Shown in pieces: positions 1-7,162 of a stretch of DNA of 24,144 nucleotides. The notes beneath the pieces were generated by a model. It searched no databases, had not been told where the DNA came from, and saw nothing but the letters and a program-made list of their open reading frames with translations. The stretch's first letter is position 1, and every line of letters begins with the position of its first letter. A program made the position numbers and the translations under genes. Source of the DNA: a virus; IMG/VR virus record IMGVR_UViG_3300025853_000641, positions 1 to 24,144 of that record. The stretch is one strand, 5' to 3'.

Positions 1-104
1 GGCCATTCTTCTCTTAAATCTTCCCAATGTTTTACAAAATCATGTATAAATTTGTGTGGTGTATAACCATCTGTTGTCATTATAGTATCAGGTATATTAA
101 TCAT
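1..104 (-). CDS. Partial unrecognised protein, N-terminal 34 residues
   Basis: An open frame starts with ATG at 104 and runs off the left edge without a stop. It begins MINIPDTIMTTDGYTPHKF and continues with an acidic, aromatic stretch containing KHWEDLREEW. Its ATG overlaps the TGA stop of the ParB-like gene (ATGA), the same tight coupling seen throughout this operon, and this is the main support for calling it real. Too little is visible to name a family. Confidence 0.6.
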   Translation of the reverse strand, partial: MINIPDTIMTTDGYTPHKFIHDFVKHWEDLREEW

Positions 105-529
105 CTCGGTGCCTTATCGTGTGGTATGTGTAAGTCACTTCTTATTTTTGATTTTATTTCTTTGTTAGTTATTAGATATCCTTCTATGTGTGTGTAACCT
201 TTTTCTCTAGCCCAAAAAACTCTTTTGTTACCTGTCTGAACATATAGACCAGGTCTAACTTCACCATTTGCTTTTATGTGTTGAGGTTTTTTGTATTCGC
301 CGTTTACAGTTTGTTTAATGATACCTTGTACCCAATCTTCGGTATGTGGCGATACTGTAATAGGATAAATCATACCATGTTTTTCAAAAGAAGTCCAATA
401 ATCAAACTCGTCCATTCTTTGTTTCAACCAATCATCATTTGGCATACATTTGATTTCTGTTAAATCAAACTCTTGTATATCGCCGTAGATACTATCAGGA
501 TGTTTTTGTGCTCTTAATACTATTCTCAT
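101..529 (-). CDS. ParB/sulfiredoxin-fold-like phage protein
   Basis: This is a 142-residue protein. The middle has the pattern of the ParB N-terminal (ParB/Srx) fold: a segment EKHGMIYPITVSPH, resembling the 'G...PI.V' strand, and later GLYVQTGNKRVFWAREKGY, resembling the 'y.v..G.rR..A....G' signature that binds nucleotide in ParB-like domains. No helix-turn-helix domain follows, so it is a lone fold domain as often found in phages, not a partition protein. I place the start at the ATG at 529; the frame is also open from a TTG at 535, but neither has a clear Shine-Dalgarno site. The gene overlaps the 3' end of the resolvase gene by about 35 bases. Its role is unknown; it is last but one in the visible nucleotide-metabolism operon. 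The assignment rests on motif resemblance only. Confidence 0.55.
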   Translation of the reverse strand: MRIVLRAQKHPDSIYGDIQEFDLTEIKCMPNDDWLKQRMDEFDYWTSFEKHGMIYPITVSPHTEDWVQGIIKQTVNGEYKKPQHIKANGEVRPGLYVQTGNKRVFWAREKGYTHIEGYLITNKEIKSKIRSDLHIPHDKAPR

Positions 530-1097
530 AACCAACTTTTTGTATAAAATAACTATCTGCTATATCAGATACAGGATTACCAACTTTATCTGTTTCTAAA
601 ATAGACTTTAGGTCAATATTTGTTTCAGCTACAAATGCGTTATACATCATTTCTTTGTCCGCATTTCCTTTTCCCGTAGCGCCTTTTTTAACCACACTCG
701 GGACAACTGTATCATAAGGGATTTGTTCTTCTTGTAATCTGTACTTGAGGATTCCACAGTTTTCGGCAATTTGAAATATGCCTTGACCTTTTGAACCAAA
801 GGAGTAACCCTCAATATATACCAAAGGGTTAATGAGTGGAGAAATAATATCCAATGCAAAGTCAGATATATATTTAAATCTTTCAATCGGGTCTTTCCAT
901 TCTTTATGTTCATAACCTACAATCTCCTCACTCATCATTCCGATATACTTCTTTTTAGAAGTCAAATAATAAAACATTAAGCCTGCGTCACCATCTATAT
1001 TTACACAGATAGCAGGACTTGTTAAACTATAATCAATTCCAATTATCGTCTTCGTTACTGTCGTCATTTGACCAGACTTCTTCGGTTTCGTCTTCAT
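495..1097 (-). CDS. RuvC-like Holliday junction resolvase
   Basis: This is a 200-residue RNase H-fold nuclease expected to cut branched DNA (Holliday junctions) during phage recombination and packaging. The acidic active site can be traced: D22 in IIGIDYSLTSPAI (first strand), E96 in VYIEGYSFGSKGQG, and D178 and D181 in the final helix (VSDIADSYF). The stretch VKKGATGKGNADKE (about 136-149) matches the 'K...tG.g.A.K' segment of RuvC-type enzymes. The ATG at 1097 has a GAGGT Shine-Dalgarno site a few bases upstream, which favours it over the internal ATG at 1067, although it leaves a 65-base overlap with the zinc ribbon gene. T4 uses the unrelated endonuclease VII for this job; a RuvC-like enzyme would be a functional replacement. 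The family is well supported; the substrate is inferred. Confidence 0.8.
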   Translation of the reverse strand: MKTKPKKSGQMTTVTKTIIGIDYSLTSPAICVNIDGDAGLMFYYLTSKKKYIGMMSEEIVGYEHKEWKDPIERFKYISDFALDIISPLINPLVYIEGYSFGSKGQGIFQIAENCGILKYRLQEEQIPYDTVVPSVVKKGATGKGNADKEMMYNAFVAETNIDLKSILETDKVGNPVSDIADSYFIQKVGYENSIKSTKTS

Positions 1098-1218
1098 CTT
1101 CTACCTCATATCCACAGAAAGGACAAGTAAGAGGTTCTAAATCTTGCTCTTCAATGTCCCAAACTATATTATATTTAGTTTCACAGGAAGTACAGGTCTT
1201 TTGTCGTTTTTCTGCCAT
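1033..1218 (-). CDS. Small zinc-ribbon protein
   Basis: A 61-residue protein with two CxxC pairs, CTSC (residues 9-12) and CPFC (32-35), followed by a very acidic tail rich in Asp and Glu. Four cysteines at this spacing make a compact zinc ribbon. The ATG overlaps the TAA stop of nrdB (TAATG), so it is translationally coupled to it, and its 3' end overlaps the resolvase gene. Small zinc-ribbon proteins of this sort are common in T4-like phages next to replication genes; a DNA, RNA or protein-binding role is possible but cannot be told from the sequence. Confidence 0.7.
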   Translation of the reverse strand: MAEKRQKTCTSCETKYNIVWDIEEQDLEPLTCPFCGYEVEDEDETEEVWSNDDSNEDDNWN

Positions 1219-2318
1219 TATAGTTTAAATTTCTTAAATTGGTCCTTCTTAACATCTTGTTTGATACCACCAATTACATATGATTCAATCTCTGTTTCTT
1301 GTGGTGCGTTTTGTGTACCCTTTGAATTCAGCCAATGGTCTACCCACGGAAGTGGATTTGTTTTTTGGTCGTATTGTGGTGTAAGGCCGATTGCCTTCAT
1401 TCTTCGATTGGCCATATATTCTACAAACTGGTGTAACAGTTTTTCTGATAAACCAATCATACTTCCTTTGGAAAATAGATATGTTGCCCACCTTTTCTCC
1501 TCGTTCAATGCGTCATCATACATTTTATATAGGTCTTTCTCACATTCTTTTTTAATCTTTAACATATCTTTGTCATCATTTCTATCATGCCAATTATTAA
1601 TGATAGTTTGTGACATTGCTAAATGTTGTGATTCATCTCTTGCAATAAAAGAAATAATCTTAGCAGAGCCTTCTAACATTTTAAGTTCACCAAAGGCAAA
1701 ACTACAAGCAAAAGATACATAAAATCTAAGGCCTTCTAAAATGTTTACAGTTGCCATTGCAAGATACATTTTCTTTTTAAGTTCGTAAAGGTCAACCTTA
1801 TCTTTATTAAGGTGCCATTTATAACCCATTTCAATTAGCTCATCATATGCTTTTGTAACTGAGGCACTTCTAGCTTCAATCTTTTCATCATGTATAATAG
1901 TGTCAAACACTTCATTTGGATTAGAATATAAATTCTTAATGATGTATGTATAACTTCTACTGTGTATTGTTTCCATGAAATCCCATGTAATAATACAACC
2001 CTCTAATTCAGGATTAGATACAAATGGTAAAAATGCCAAACACGGACCTCTACCTTGTACACTATCTAACATAGTTTGATACTTTAAGTTAGATGTAAAA
2101 ATAAACTTTTGTTGTTCATTTAAATTTAAATAATCGTTTCTATCTTTTTGTAAAGATACTTCTTCAGGTCTCCAAAAATAACCTAATTGTTGCTGGTTTA
2201 GTTTATCAAATATAGGATACTTCATATCCGCATATTGTTGGACTTGTAGGTCTTCACCAAAAAACATTGGTTGTTTCGCCACTTCTAGTCCCTTATCTCT
2301 GTTAAATACATTCTTCAT
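1218..2318 (-). CDS. nrdB: Ribonucleotide reductase class Ia small subunit (R2)
   Basis: This 366-residue protein houses the diiron-tyrosyl radical cofactor that starts ribonucleotide reduction by NrdA, supplying dNTPs for phage replication. All metal ligands are visible: D85 in YQTMLDSVQGR, E116 and H119 in FMETIHSRSY, E195 in NILEGLRFY, and E229 and H232 in ARDESQHLA. The radical tyrosine is Y123 in HSRSYTYII, so this is a classical class Ia enzyme, not a radical-less variant. The C-terminal peptide ends QFKKFKL, a hydrophobic tail like the one that docks into the large subunit. Length is normal for the family. The ATG overlaps the stop of the upstream unknown gene (TAATG), and the stop overlaps the zinc ribbon start. 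nrdA lies one gene upstream in the same operon. Confidence 0.97.
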   Translation of the reverse strand: MKNVFNRDKGLEVAKQPMFFGEDLQVQQYADMKYPIFDKLNQQQLGYFWRPEEVSLQKDRNDYLNLNEQQKFIFTSNLKYQTMLDSVQGRGPCLAFLPFVSNPELEGCIITWDFMETIHSRSYTYIIKNLYSNPNEVFDTIIHDEKIEARSASVTKAYDELIEMGYKWHLNKDKVDLYELKKKMYLAMATVNILEGLRFYVSFACSFAFGELKMLEGSAKIISFIARDESQHLAMSQTIINNWHDRNDDKDMLKIKKECEKDLYKMYDDALNEEKRWATYLFSKGSMIGLSEKLLHQFVEYMANRRMKAIGLTPQYDQKTNPLPWVDHWLNSKGTQNAPQETEIESYVIGGIKQDVKKDQFKKFKL

Positions 2319-2962
2319 TATTCTTTTCTCTCCTCTAAATCATAAAAAAACTTATCGTCATCACCAGCTGTCCACTTTTGTTCACATTCTACACTATACT
2401 CTTTGGTGGACACATTAAAGTCTGGAAACTTTAATTCACTAGGAGTATAACTCTTATCATAAAAGATAACTCTATTGTTAGGTTGAGCGGCAAAGTAACC
2501 GTTCTCTAACTTTAAAATATTAAATGACTTATGTTGACTAGGTACTTCACTATAAGTCACATTTCTTTCTAAATTTGTTGAGTTAGCATTGTCTATTGTA
2601 AACATATACCAACCTTTATACCATTTTTTACTTGGCGACAAATACTTACATTGATTGCCTGAAAGCATTTGTTTTTCAATAATTGTAATATCATAACTAA
2701 AACAATCCCATAATTGCAATTCTGTCAACGGTACATCTTCTTTTATATCTTTTTTCCATACAAATGCACTTATTGGTAACTTATCATACAAAGCGCCATA
2801 CTCTGGAATATAAGTTTCAAAGTATAATGCTCTGCCTTGTATTGACTTAGCTGTTACCCATACTCCTTCGACTAACTCACCATGTCCTTTGTTACCATCA
2901 TATAGATACTCTTTCTTAACATACACATCAACATGAGGTGTATTGACACACAAATATGCCAT
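2318..2962 (-). CDS. Unrecognised protein encoded between nrdA and nrdB
   Basis: A 214-residue soluble protein without signal peptide or membrane helix. It is rich in aromatic residues (many Tyr, Trp and Phe) and predicted beta strands, starting MAYLCVNTPHVDVYVKKEY; the C-terminal end is acidic (DDDKFFYDLEERKE). I do not recognise a catalytic motif. It lies between the two ribonucleotide reductase subunit genes, with a 13-base gap after nrdA and a TAATG overlap into nrdB, so it is co-translated with them. An accessory role in nucleotide metabolism is guilt by position only; genes inserted between nrdA and nrdB are common in T4-like phages and include homing endonucleases, but nothing here resembles one. 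Confidence 0.7.
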   Translation of the reverse strand: MAYLCVNTPHVDVYVKKEYLYDGNKGHGELVEGVWVTAKSIQGRALYFETYIPEYGALYDKLPISAFVWKKDIKEDVPLTELQLWDCFSYDITIIEKQMLSGNQCKYLSPSKKWYKGWYMFTIDNANSTNLERNVTYSEVPSQHKSFNILKLENGYFAAQPNNRVIFYDKSYTPSELKFPDFNVSTKEYSVECEQKWTAGDDDKFFYDLEERKE

Positions 2963-2975
2963 AGGTTACCTTTCT

Positions 2976-5309
2976 CTATATTGTACAAGACTCGCAATAC
3001 TCCTCGTATTCTTCGTCAGTACCGTTAAACTCTGTTCGCTCAACTGGATTTTCTTTTACATTATCTGCCCAACCTACTGGATGTGTTGGTTCATCAATAT
3101 CTTTTTTAGCGTCATATGTATTTTGATAATAAGAAGTCTTCCAACCTAATCTGTATGTTGACAAAAGGTCTTGTGCCATTACTGATACAGGCACCTGATT
3201 GTCTTCATAATTTTCGGGATTGTAAGACCAGTTACCACTAATTGCCTGGTCAAAATACTTTTGCATTACTGCAACGATATTTATATATCCTTCATTACTA
3301 GCCATGTCCCATAATAAAGTATAATTATTCTTTAATGTTGCATATTGAGGCACAATCTGTTTTAAAGTACCTTTTTTTGATTTTTTAATACTTAAATAAT
3401 CTCTAGGTGGTTCAATGCCGTTTGTTGCATTAGATACCACACTAGAGGATTCTGATGGCATTTGAGCTGAAAGTGTGCTATGTCGCAGCCCATGTTTTTT
3501 GATTTCTTTTCTTAACCATTCCCAATCGTAGCTGAGTTTTCGTTTAACGATTTCATCTACTTCGGGTTTGTAAGTATCAATCGGGAGGATACCATCTGAA
3601 TATTTTGTTCTATCAAAAAATTCATTCTTACCTTTTTCTTGTGCAAGAACATTACTATGTTTTAATAGATAGAATTGGAATGCTTCTGTTAGTTCATCAA
3701 CTAACTTCCATGCTTCTTTATCTGAATACTTAACTTTATGTTTAGCAATATAATGTGCAAGGCCAATATAACCAATACCTAAACTTCTTCTTGCCTTTGT
3801 AGATACTTCGGCAGCCTTAACAGGATAAAGTTGATGGTCAATAATCTCATCTAAACTTCTTACTGCAAGTTCACATAAAGGTTCTAGTTCTTCAATATTA
3901 TTAATCTTACCTACATTTAATGCACTTAAAATACATAACGCAATTTCTCCAGCACCATCAATGTGTTGAATAGGGTCTGTTGGTAATGTAATTTCTTGGC
4001 ATAGATTTGACATTGTAATCTTATCTTTAAAACTAGAATGAGTATTACAATGGTCAATATTCATTATGTAGATACGGCCTGTTTCTGCTCTTTCTTTGAG
4101 CATATCCATGAATAGTGTTTGAGCGCTGACTTTGGTTTTTGATACACTTGTTTTTCGCTCGGCTGTTTTGTATAATTCATCAAATTCTGGACTACCCCAA
4201 GCTTCGTACAACTCTGGCACTTCATGTGGTGAGAACAAGGTGATTTCTTCATCATTAATAAACCTTTCATAAAATAATTTTGATAACTGAATAGAATAGT
4301 CTAACTTTCTAACTCTGTTATCCTCTGTACCTTTATTGTTCTTTAAAACAATAATGTCTTCTATTTCTTTGTGCCAAATAGGGAAGTGAACCGTTGCACT
4401 CCCTCCACGAACACCGTTTTGAGTACAGCACTTAACTGTCGCTTCGAATTTTTTGAGGAATGGTATAACTCCTGTGTGCTGGACTTCACCGCCTCTAATT
4501 CTGGAGTTAATCCCTCTGATTCTACCGGCATTAATACCAATACCAGCCCTTTGTGCAACATAATTGCCAATAGCCATATCACTACTGAAAATACTAGGCA
4601 AAGTGTCATCAACATCAACCAAAACGCAACTAGCATATTGGCGAATAGGTGTTCTAACACCGGCCATAACCGGAGTAGGAATATTGATTTTAAACTTTGA
4701 AATAGCGTCATAATATTTTTTAACATATGTCATTCTCTTTCCGTTTTTATAGTTTTTGAAAATGGTAGCCGCAATTAACATATACATCATTTGAGGCGTT
4801 TCAAAAACTTGTCCATTACTTCTATCTTGTACAAGGTATTTGTCAATCACTTGACGCAAACCTGCATAAGTAAAGTCGTAATCTCTTTCATGGTCAATCC
4901 AGCCTTCCATTCTATCAAACTCGGCCTTTGTATACCATTTTAAAATATTTTCATCATATACACCTAACTCTATACCTTTTTTAGTGTGGTCGTAAAGTTT
5001 AGGGTGGTCCCATAACTTACCAATAACTTGTTTTCTTAAACTGAATAGTAGAAGTCTGCCAGCTACAAACTGATAATTTGGATTGTCTAAAGAGATAAGG
5101 TCAGAAGCGGACTTAACTAGTATCTGTTGAATTTCGTCTGTAGAAATACCATCATAAAATTGTAAACCAGAATTCATCTCTACGGAAGATGATGAAACAC
5201 CTGCAATATCTTCACAAGCATACTCAACCATTTCGTGTATCTTGTCAATGTTTAGTGGTTCTTTACCTCGACCATTTCTTTTTTGTACTAGTATTTCTTT
5301 TTCCGTCAT
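2976..5309 (-). CDS. nrdA: Ribonucleotide reductase class Ia large subunit (R1)
   Basis: This 777-residue catalytic subunit reduces ribonucleoside diphosphates to deoxy forms. The N-terminal 90 or so residues form an ATP-cone (starting near VQKRNGRGKEPLNIDKIHE), so allosteric activity control is probably retained. Active-site residues: redox pair C228 (RQYASCVLVD) and C459 (GEIALCILSALNVG); thiyl-radical C437 within MSNLCQEI together with N435 and E439; stacked tyrosines Y727-Y728 (SYYQNT) on the radical path; and a C-terminal thiol pair C772/C775 (CESCTI) that re-reduces the active site. The C-terminal pair is Cx2C rather than the Cx4C of E. coli. AGGAG lies just upstream of the ATG. The gene follows the primase gene by 12 bases and probably shares its promoter at 6328-6356. 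Confidence 0.97.
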   Translation of the reverse strand: MTEKEILVQKRNGRGKEPLNIDKIHEMVEYACEDIAGVSSSSVEMNSGLQFYDGISTDEIQQILVKSASDLISLDNPNYQFVAGRLLLFSLRKQVIGKLWDHPKLYDHTKKGIELGVYDENILKWYTKAEFDRMEGWIDHERDYDFTYAGLRQVIDKYLVQDRSNGQVFETPQMMYMLIAATIFKNYKNGKRMTYVKKYYDAISKFKINIPTPVMAGVRTPIRQYASCVLVDVDDTLPSIFSSDMAIGNYVAQRAGIGINAGRIRGINSRIRGGEVQHTGVIPFLKKFEATVKCCTQNGVRGGSATVHFPIWHKEIEDIIVLKNNKGTEDNRVRKLDYSIQLSKLFYERFINDEEITLFSPHEVPELYEAWGSPEFDELYKTAERKTSVSKTKVSAQTLFMDMLKERAETGRIYIMNIDHCNTHSSFKDKITMSNLCQEITLPTDPIQHIDGAGEIALCILSALNVGKINNIEELEPLCELAVRSLDEIIDHQLYPVKAAEVSTKARRSLGIGYIGLAHYIAKHKVKYSDKEAWKLVDELTEAFQFYLLKHSNVLAQEKGKNEFFDRTKYSDGILPIDTYKPEVDEIVKRKLSYDWEWLRKEIKKHGLRHSTLSAQMPSESSSVVSNATNGIEPPRDYLSIKKSKKGTLKQIVPQYATLKNNYTLLWDMASNEGYINIVAVMQKYFDQAISGNWSYNPENYEDNQVPVSVMAQDLLSTYRLGWKTSYYQNTYDAKKDIDEPTHPVGWADNVKENPVERTEFNGTDEEYEEYCESCTI

Positions 5310-5321
5310 TCTTATCTCCTA

Positions 5322-6317
5322 TTAAATCTTTTTCCAATTGTTGAGTTTCGTCAAGGCTTCCAACTTTGAACAAGTGTTGGTACTTATAATATCATTTATT
5401 TCCGAAATGGCAAGTTTCCCTAGAATCATATCGTTAATGTCTTTATGTCGCATATCATTTGGCCACACGACAAGGTTGTAATCTTTTTCTATTACATCAA
5501 ACATTCTTTTTACAATTTCTTTATTTCTAGGTTCGTTGTCAAATATATATGTCACCTGTTCAGGTGGCACTCTATCAAAAAACATATCAGCGCCACCCAT
5601 AGCCAGACAGTTATCTAAAAATAAAGAGTCAATCGGACCTTCAACGATTTTAATATCGTCTGTCAGATTAACTCTTTCTAATCCATAAATTTTTCGTTTG
5701 TTTTCGTCTAGTTTAATTGTAACATATTTTGGTTGTTCATTGCCAAAGGCACGGCCTTGAAACGCAAATAACTTACCAGTTGTATCGTAAAAAGGAATAA
5801 CTAATCTTGGATGGTCATTCTTTATTACAATATCTTTTTTTACTTTTTTAACTAGTTCGTAAAACTTATCTACTAGATAAAATTTATCAAAGTGTTTTTC
5901 AGGTATCTTCCTGTCTTTAACATATTTTTTAGCTGGGTGTTTATTATCTAGTTCACTTATCTTTTTGTAATTATCTAATATCGTTTTATCTTCAAACACA
6001 GGTTTGAAGTTTGTAAACTTCGGCTTCGGGGTCGAAGGCGCCGAGCGTTTATAGCGTTCTAACAAATATTCTTCATACAGTTTAGGGTCGATAAACTTTA
6101 TAAAATTTGCTAGTGATTGACCTGTACCACAATTGTGGCACTTATAAAACATATCGTTTTTTACACGATAGAAAAAACCTCTGGCCTTGGTTTTATTCTT
6201 TTGAGAATCACCACAATGAGGACATCTAAAATTAAAAAGGTAATCACCTTTCTTTTTAAATAGTGTCAACCGTGATGAAATATCATTAATAAATTTTAAA
6301 TCAATATAACTCGACAT
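5322..6317 (-). CDS. 61: DNA primase, T4 gp61 type
   Basis: A 331-residue primase that makes RNA primers for lagging-strand synthesis, in T4 as a partner of the gp41 helicase. The N-terminal zinc-binding domain has C32/C35 (RCPHCGDSQ) and C60/C63 (CHNCG), followed by KARGFFY as in T4 gp61. The central PRLVIPFYDTTGKLFAFQGRA region leads to the Toprim core: E226 in VEGPIDS, D260 and E262 in IFDNEPRNKEIVKRM, and D293 in HKDINDMI. Order, motifs and length (T4: 342 residues) all match gp61. The start MSSYID parallels the T4 protein start. The gene has a near-perfect sigma70 promoter just upstream and so little leader that no Shine-Dalgarno site fits; translation may be near-leaderless. Confidence 0.93.
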   Translation of the reverse strand: MSSYIDLKFINDISSRLTLFKKKGDYLFNFRCPHCGDSQKNKTKARGFFYRVKNDMFYKCHNCGTGQSLANFIKFIDPKLYEEYLLERYKRSAPSTPKPKFTNFKPVFEDKTILDNYKKISELDNKHPAKKYVKDRKIPEKHFDKFYLVDKFYELVKKVKKDIVIKNDHPRLVIPFYDTTGKLFAFQGRAFGNEQPKYVTIKLDENKRKIYGLERVNLTDDIKIVEGPIDSLFLDNCLAMGGADMFFDRVPPEQVTYIFDNEPRNKEIVKRMFDVIEKDYNLVVWPNDMRHKDINDMILGKLAISEINDIISTNTCSKLEALTKLNNWKKI

Positions 6318-6327
6318 AGCAACTCAC

Positions 6328-6356
6328 ATTATATAGTATCACACTTGATTTGTCAA
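6328..6356 (-). promoter_or_regulatory. Consensus sigma70 promoter for the primase-nrd operon
   Basis: Reading the minus strand, TTGACA (6356-6351), a 17-base spacer and TATAAT (6333-6328) match the bacterial sigma70 consensus at all 12 positions. Transcription should start near 6321, only a few bases before the primase ATG at 6317. This implies transcription by unmodified host RNA polymerase early in infection. It separates the DNA-metabolism operon from the upstream genes. Confidence 0.85.
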
Positions 6357-6357
6357 G
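6344..6357. repeat. Inverted repeat overlapping the -35 box
   Basis: CTTGA-TTTG-TCAAG is a perfect 5-base inverted repeat with a four-base loop, and it contains the -35 hexamer of the primase promoter. It starts right after the stop of the upstream coiled-coil gene. It could be a repressor operator or a weak RNA hairpin at the end of the upstream transcript; no U-run follows, so a terminator is less likely. Confidence 0.5.
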
Positions 6358-6363
6358 CGTGGT

Positions 6364-6792
6364 TTAGGACATCATTTCGATTATTGTTTTGAAGTTTGTT
6401 GAGAGGATCCAACCAATTACCAATGCTCCACCCATAATCAACCATCTGTATTTCTCTATTATACTCACTCTGGCCCCTAAGTCAAGCTTCATTTGCCTAA
6501 TCTCTAGGAGTAATTTTTTCTCTACCTGTTGGATTTCTTTTGATAATTCTCTATGAACGGTATCAATTTCACCTGCTCGTTCTTTTAATTTTTCAAAAAT
6601 AATTTCGTCTATTTGTTCTTGTCTTTGTATCTTTTCTTCGTGTACAGCCAACATAGATTTAATAGAAGTTGATACATCTGTCAACTTCTCAATAGCCGTA
6701 TCCAATCTACTATTGAGATTGTTTACATTTTCTACATCTTTTTTTACACCCTCAATTTGCACTTTGAGGTCTGTTATGCCATTCTCTGCCAT
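6364..6792 (-). CDS. Coiled-coil protein with C-terminal membrane anchor
   Basis: A 142-residue protein, almost all heptad-rich coiled coil (about residues 5-110), followed by one hydrophobic helix at about 116-132 (YRWLIMGGALVIGWIL) and a short tail. The architecture is that of a tail-anchored membrane protein and resembles phage XhlA-type proteins and similar small proteins in marine T4-like phages. It has no enzyme motif. It is the last gene before the primase promoter. A role at the inner membrane, possibly in lysis or superinfection control, is only inferred from architecture. Confidence 0.75.
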   Translation of the reverse strand: MAENGITDLKVQIEGVKKDVENVNNLNSRLDTAIEKLTDVSTSIKSMLAVHEEKIQRQEQIDEIIFEKLKERAGEIDTVHRELSKEIQQVEKKLLLEIRQMKLDLGARVSIIEKYRWLIMGGALVIGWILSTNFKTIIEMMS

Positions 6793-6814
6793 TGATTTTC
6801 TCTCTATGTTACTA

Positions 6815-6898
6815 TCCTTGCAAGGACGAATAATAAGGCCTCAATTTACTTACTTGAAGATTATTTTATATAACCCTTTACTATATTGGCCTATTATT
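6815..6898. repeat. Structured intergenic region with two inverted repeats
   Basis: The 116-base gap 6793-6908 has no convincing gene. It holds a perfect 12-base palindrome TCCTTGCAAGGA (6815-6826), and a longer inverted repeat in which AATAATAAGGCC (6829-6840) can pair with GGCCTATTATT (6888-6898) with one bulge around a loop of about 47 bases. The region forms the leader of the downstream coiled-coil gene, or the end of the upstream transcript. AT-rich boxes are present, but I see no clear promoter. Confidence 0.5.
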
Positions 6899-6908
6899 AT
6901 TTAGTTTT

Positions 6909-7106
6909 TTACGCTGCTATACGGTGACCTAATTCTTTACTTCTTTGTATTTTGTAAAGTTTTTTAAGTGTTCGCCTCCTTCGTCTATCTTTTTGTTTTC
7001 TAATTTCAATCCAATGTAAAAATAATAAGTATAATCTTGTTCTATGGTCTGCTCTTGTTCTTTTTTTAAATACTTTATATAATTTTCGTTGTTGCAATTT
7101 AGTCAA
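6909..7106 (-). CDS. Small highly basic protein, TTG start
   Basis: A 65-residue protein with more than one third Arg and Lys, including a run KQKDRRRRRTLKKLYK, and a hydrophobic middle (RLYLLFLHWIEI). The start is TTG at 7106, chosen because a perfect GGAGGT Shine-Dalgarno site lies five or so bases upstream (ACGGAGGTCAAT before TTG) and no ATG is available in frame. Strong basicity suggests nucleic acid or anionic membrane binding. It lies between the cyclase gene and the coiled-coil gene on the same strand. No family recognised; the ribosome site is the best evidence that it is translated. Confidence 0.6.
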   Translation of the reverse strand: MTKLQQRKLYKVFKKRTRADHRTRLYLLFLHWIEIRKQKDRRRRRTLKKLYKIQRSKELGHRIAA

Positions 7107-7162
7107 ATTGACCTCCGTTGATTAGAAAAAAATGTTTAGATTATATACAGCATACCTCCTTT

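Noticed and set aside
1144-1722. A long plus-strand open frame opposite nrdB and similar plus-strand frames elsewhere.
   Set aside because: They are antisense to clear minus-strand genes with conserved active sites, have no ribosome sites and show unlikely composition.
1218-2962. A homing endonuclease or intron between nrdA and nrdB, as often found in T4-like phages.
   Set aside because: The intervening protein has no GIY-YIG, HNH or LAGLIDADG motif, and both nrd genes are uninterrupted.
3274-3292. TATAAATA octamer as late promoter.
   Set aside because: It lies inside nrdA coding sequence (Gly-Tyr-Ile-Asn) with no gene start downstream on that strand; chance in AT-rich codons.
7107-7162. 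Tiny leader peptide ATG CTG TAT ATA ATC TAA after an AAGGAGG motif.
   Set aside because: Only one base separates the Shine-Dalgarno-like motif from the ATG and the frame has five codons; too weak to list as a gene.
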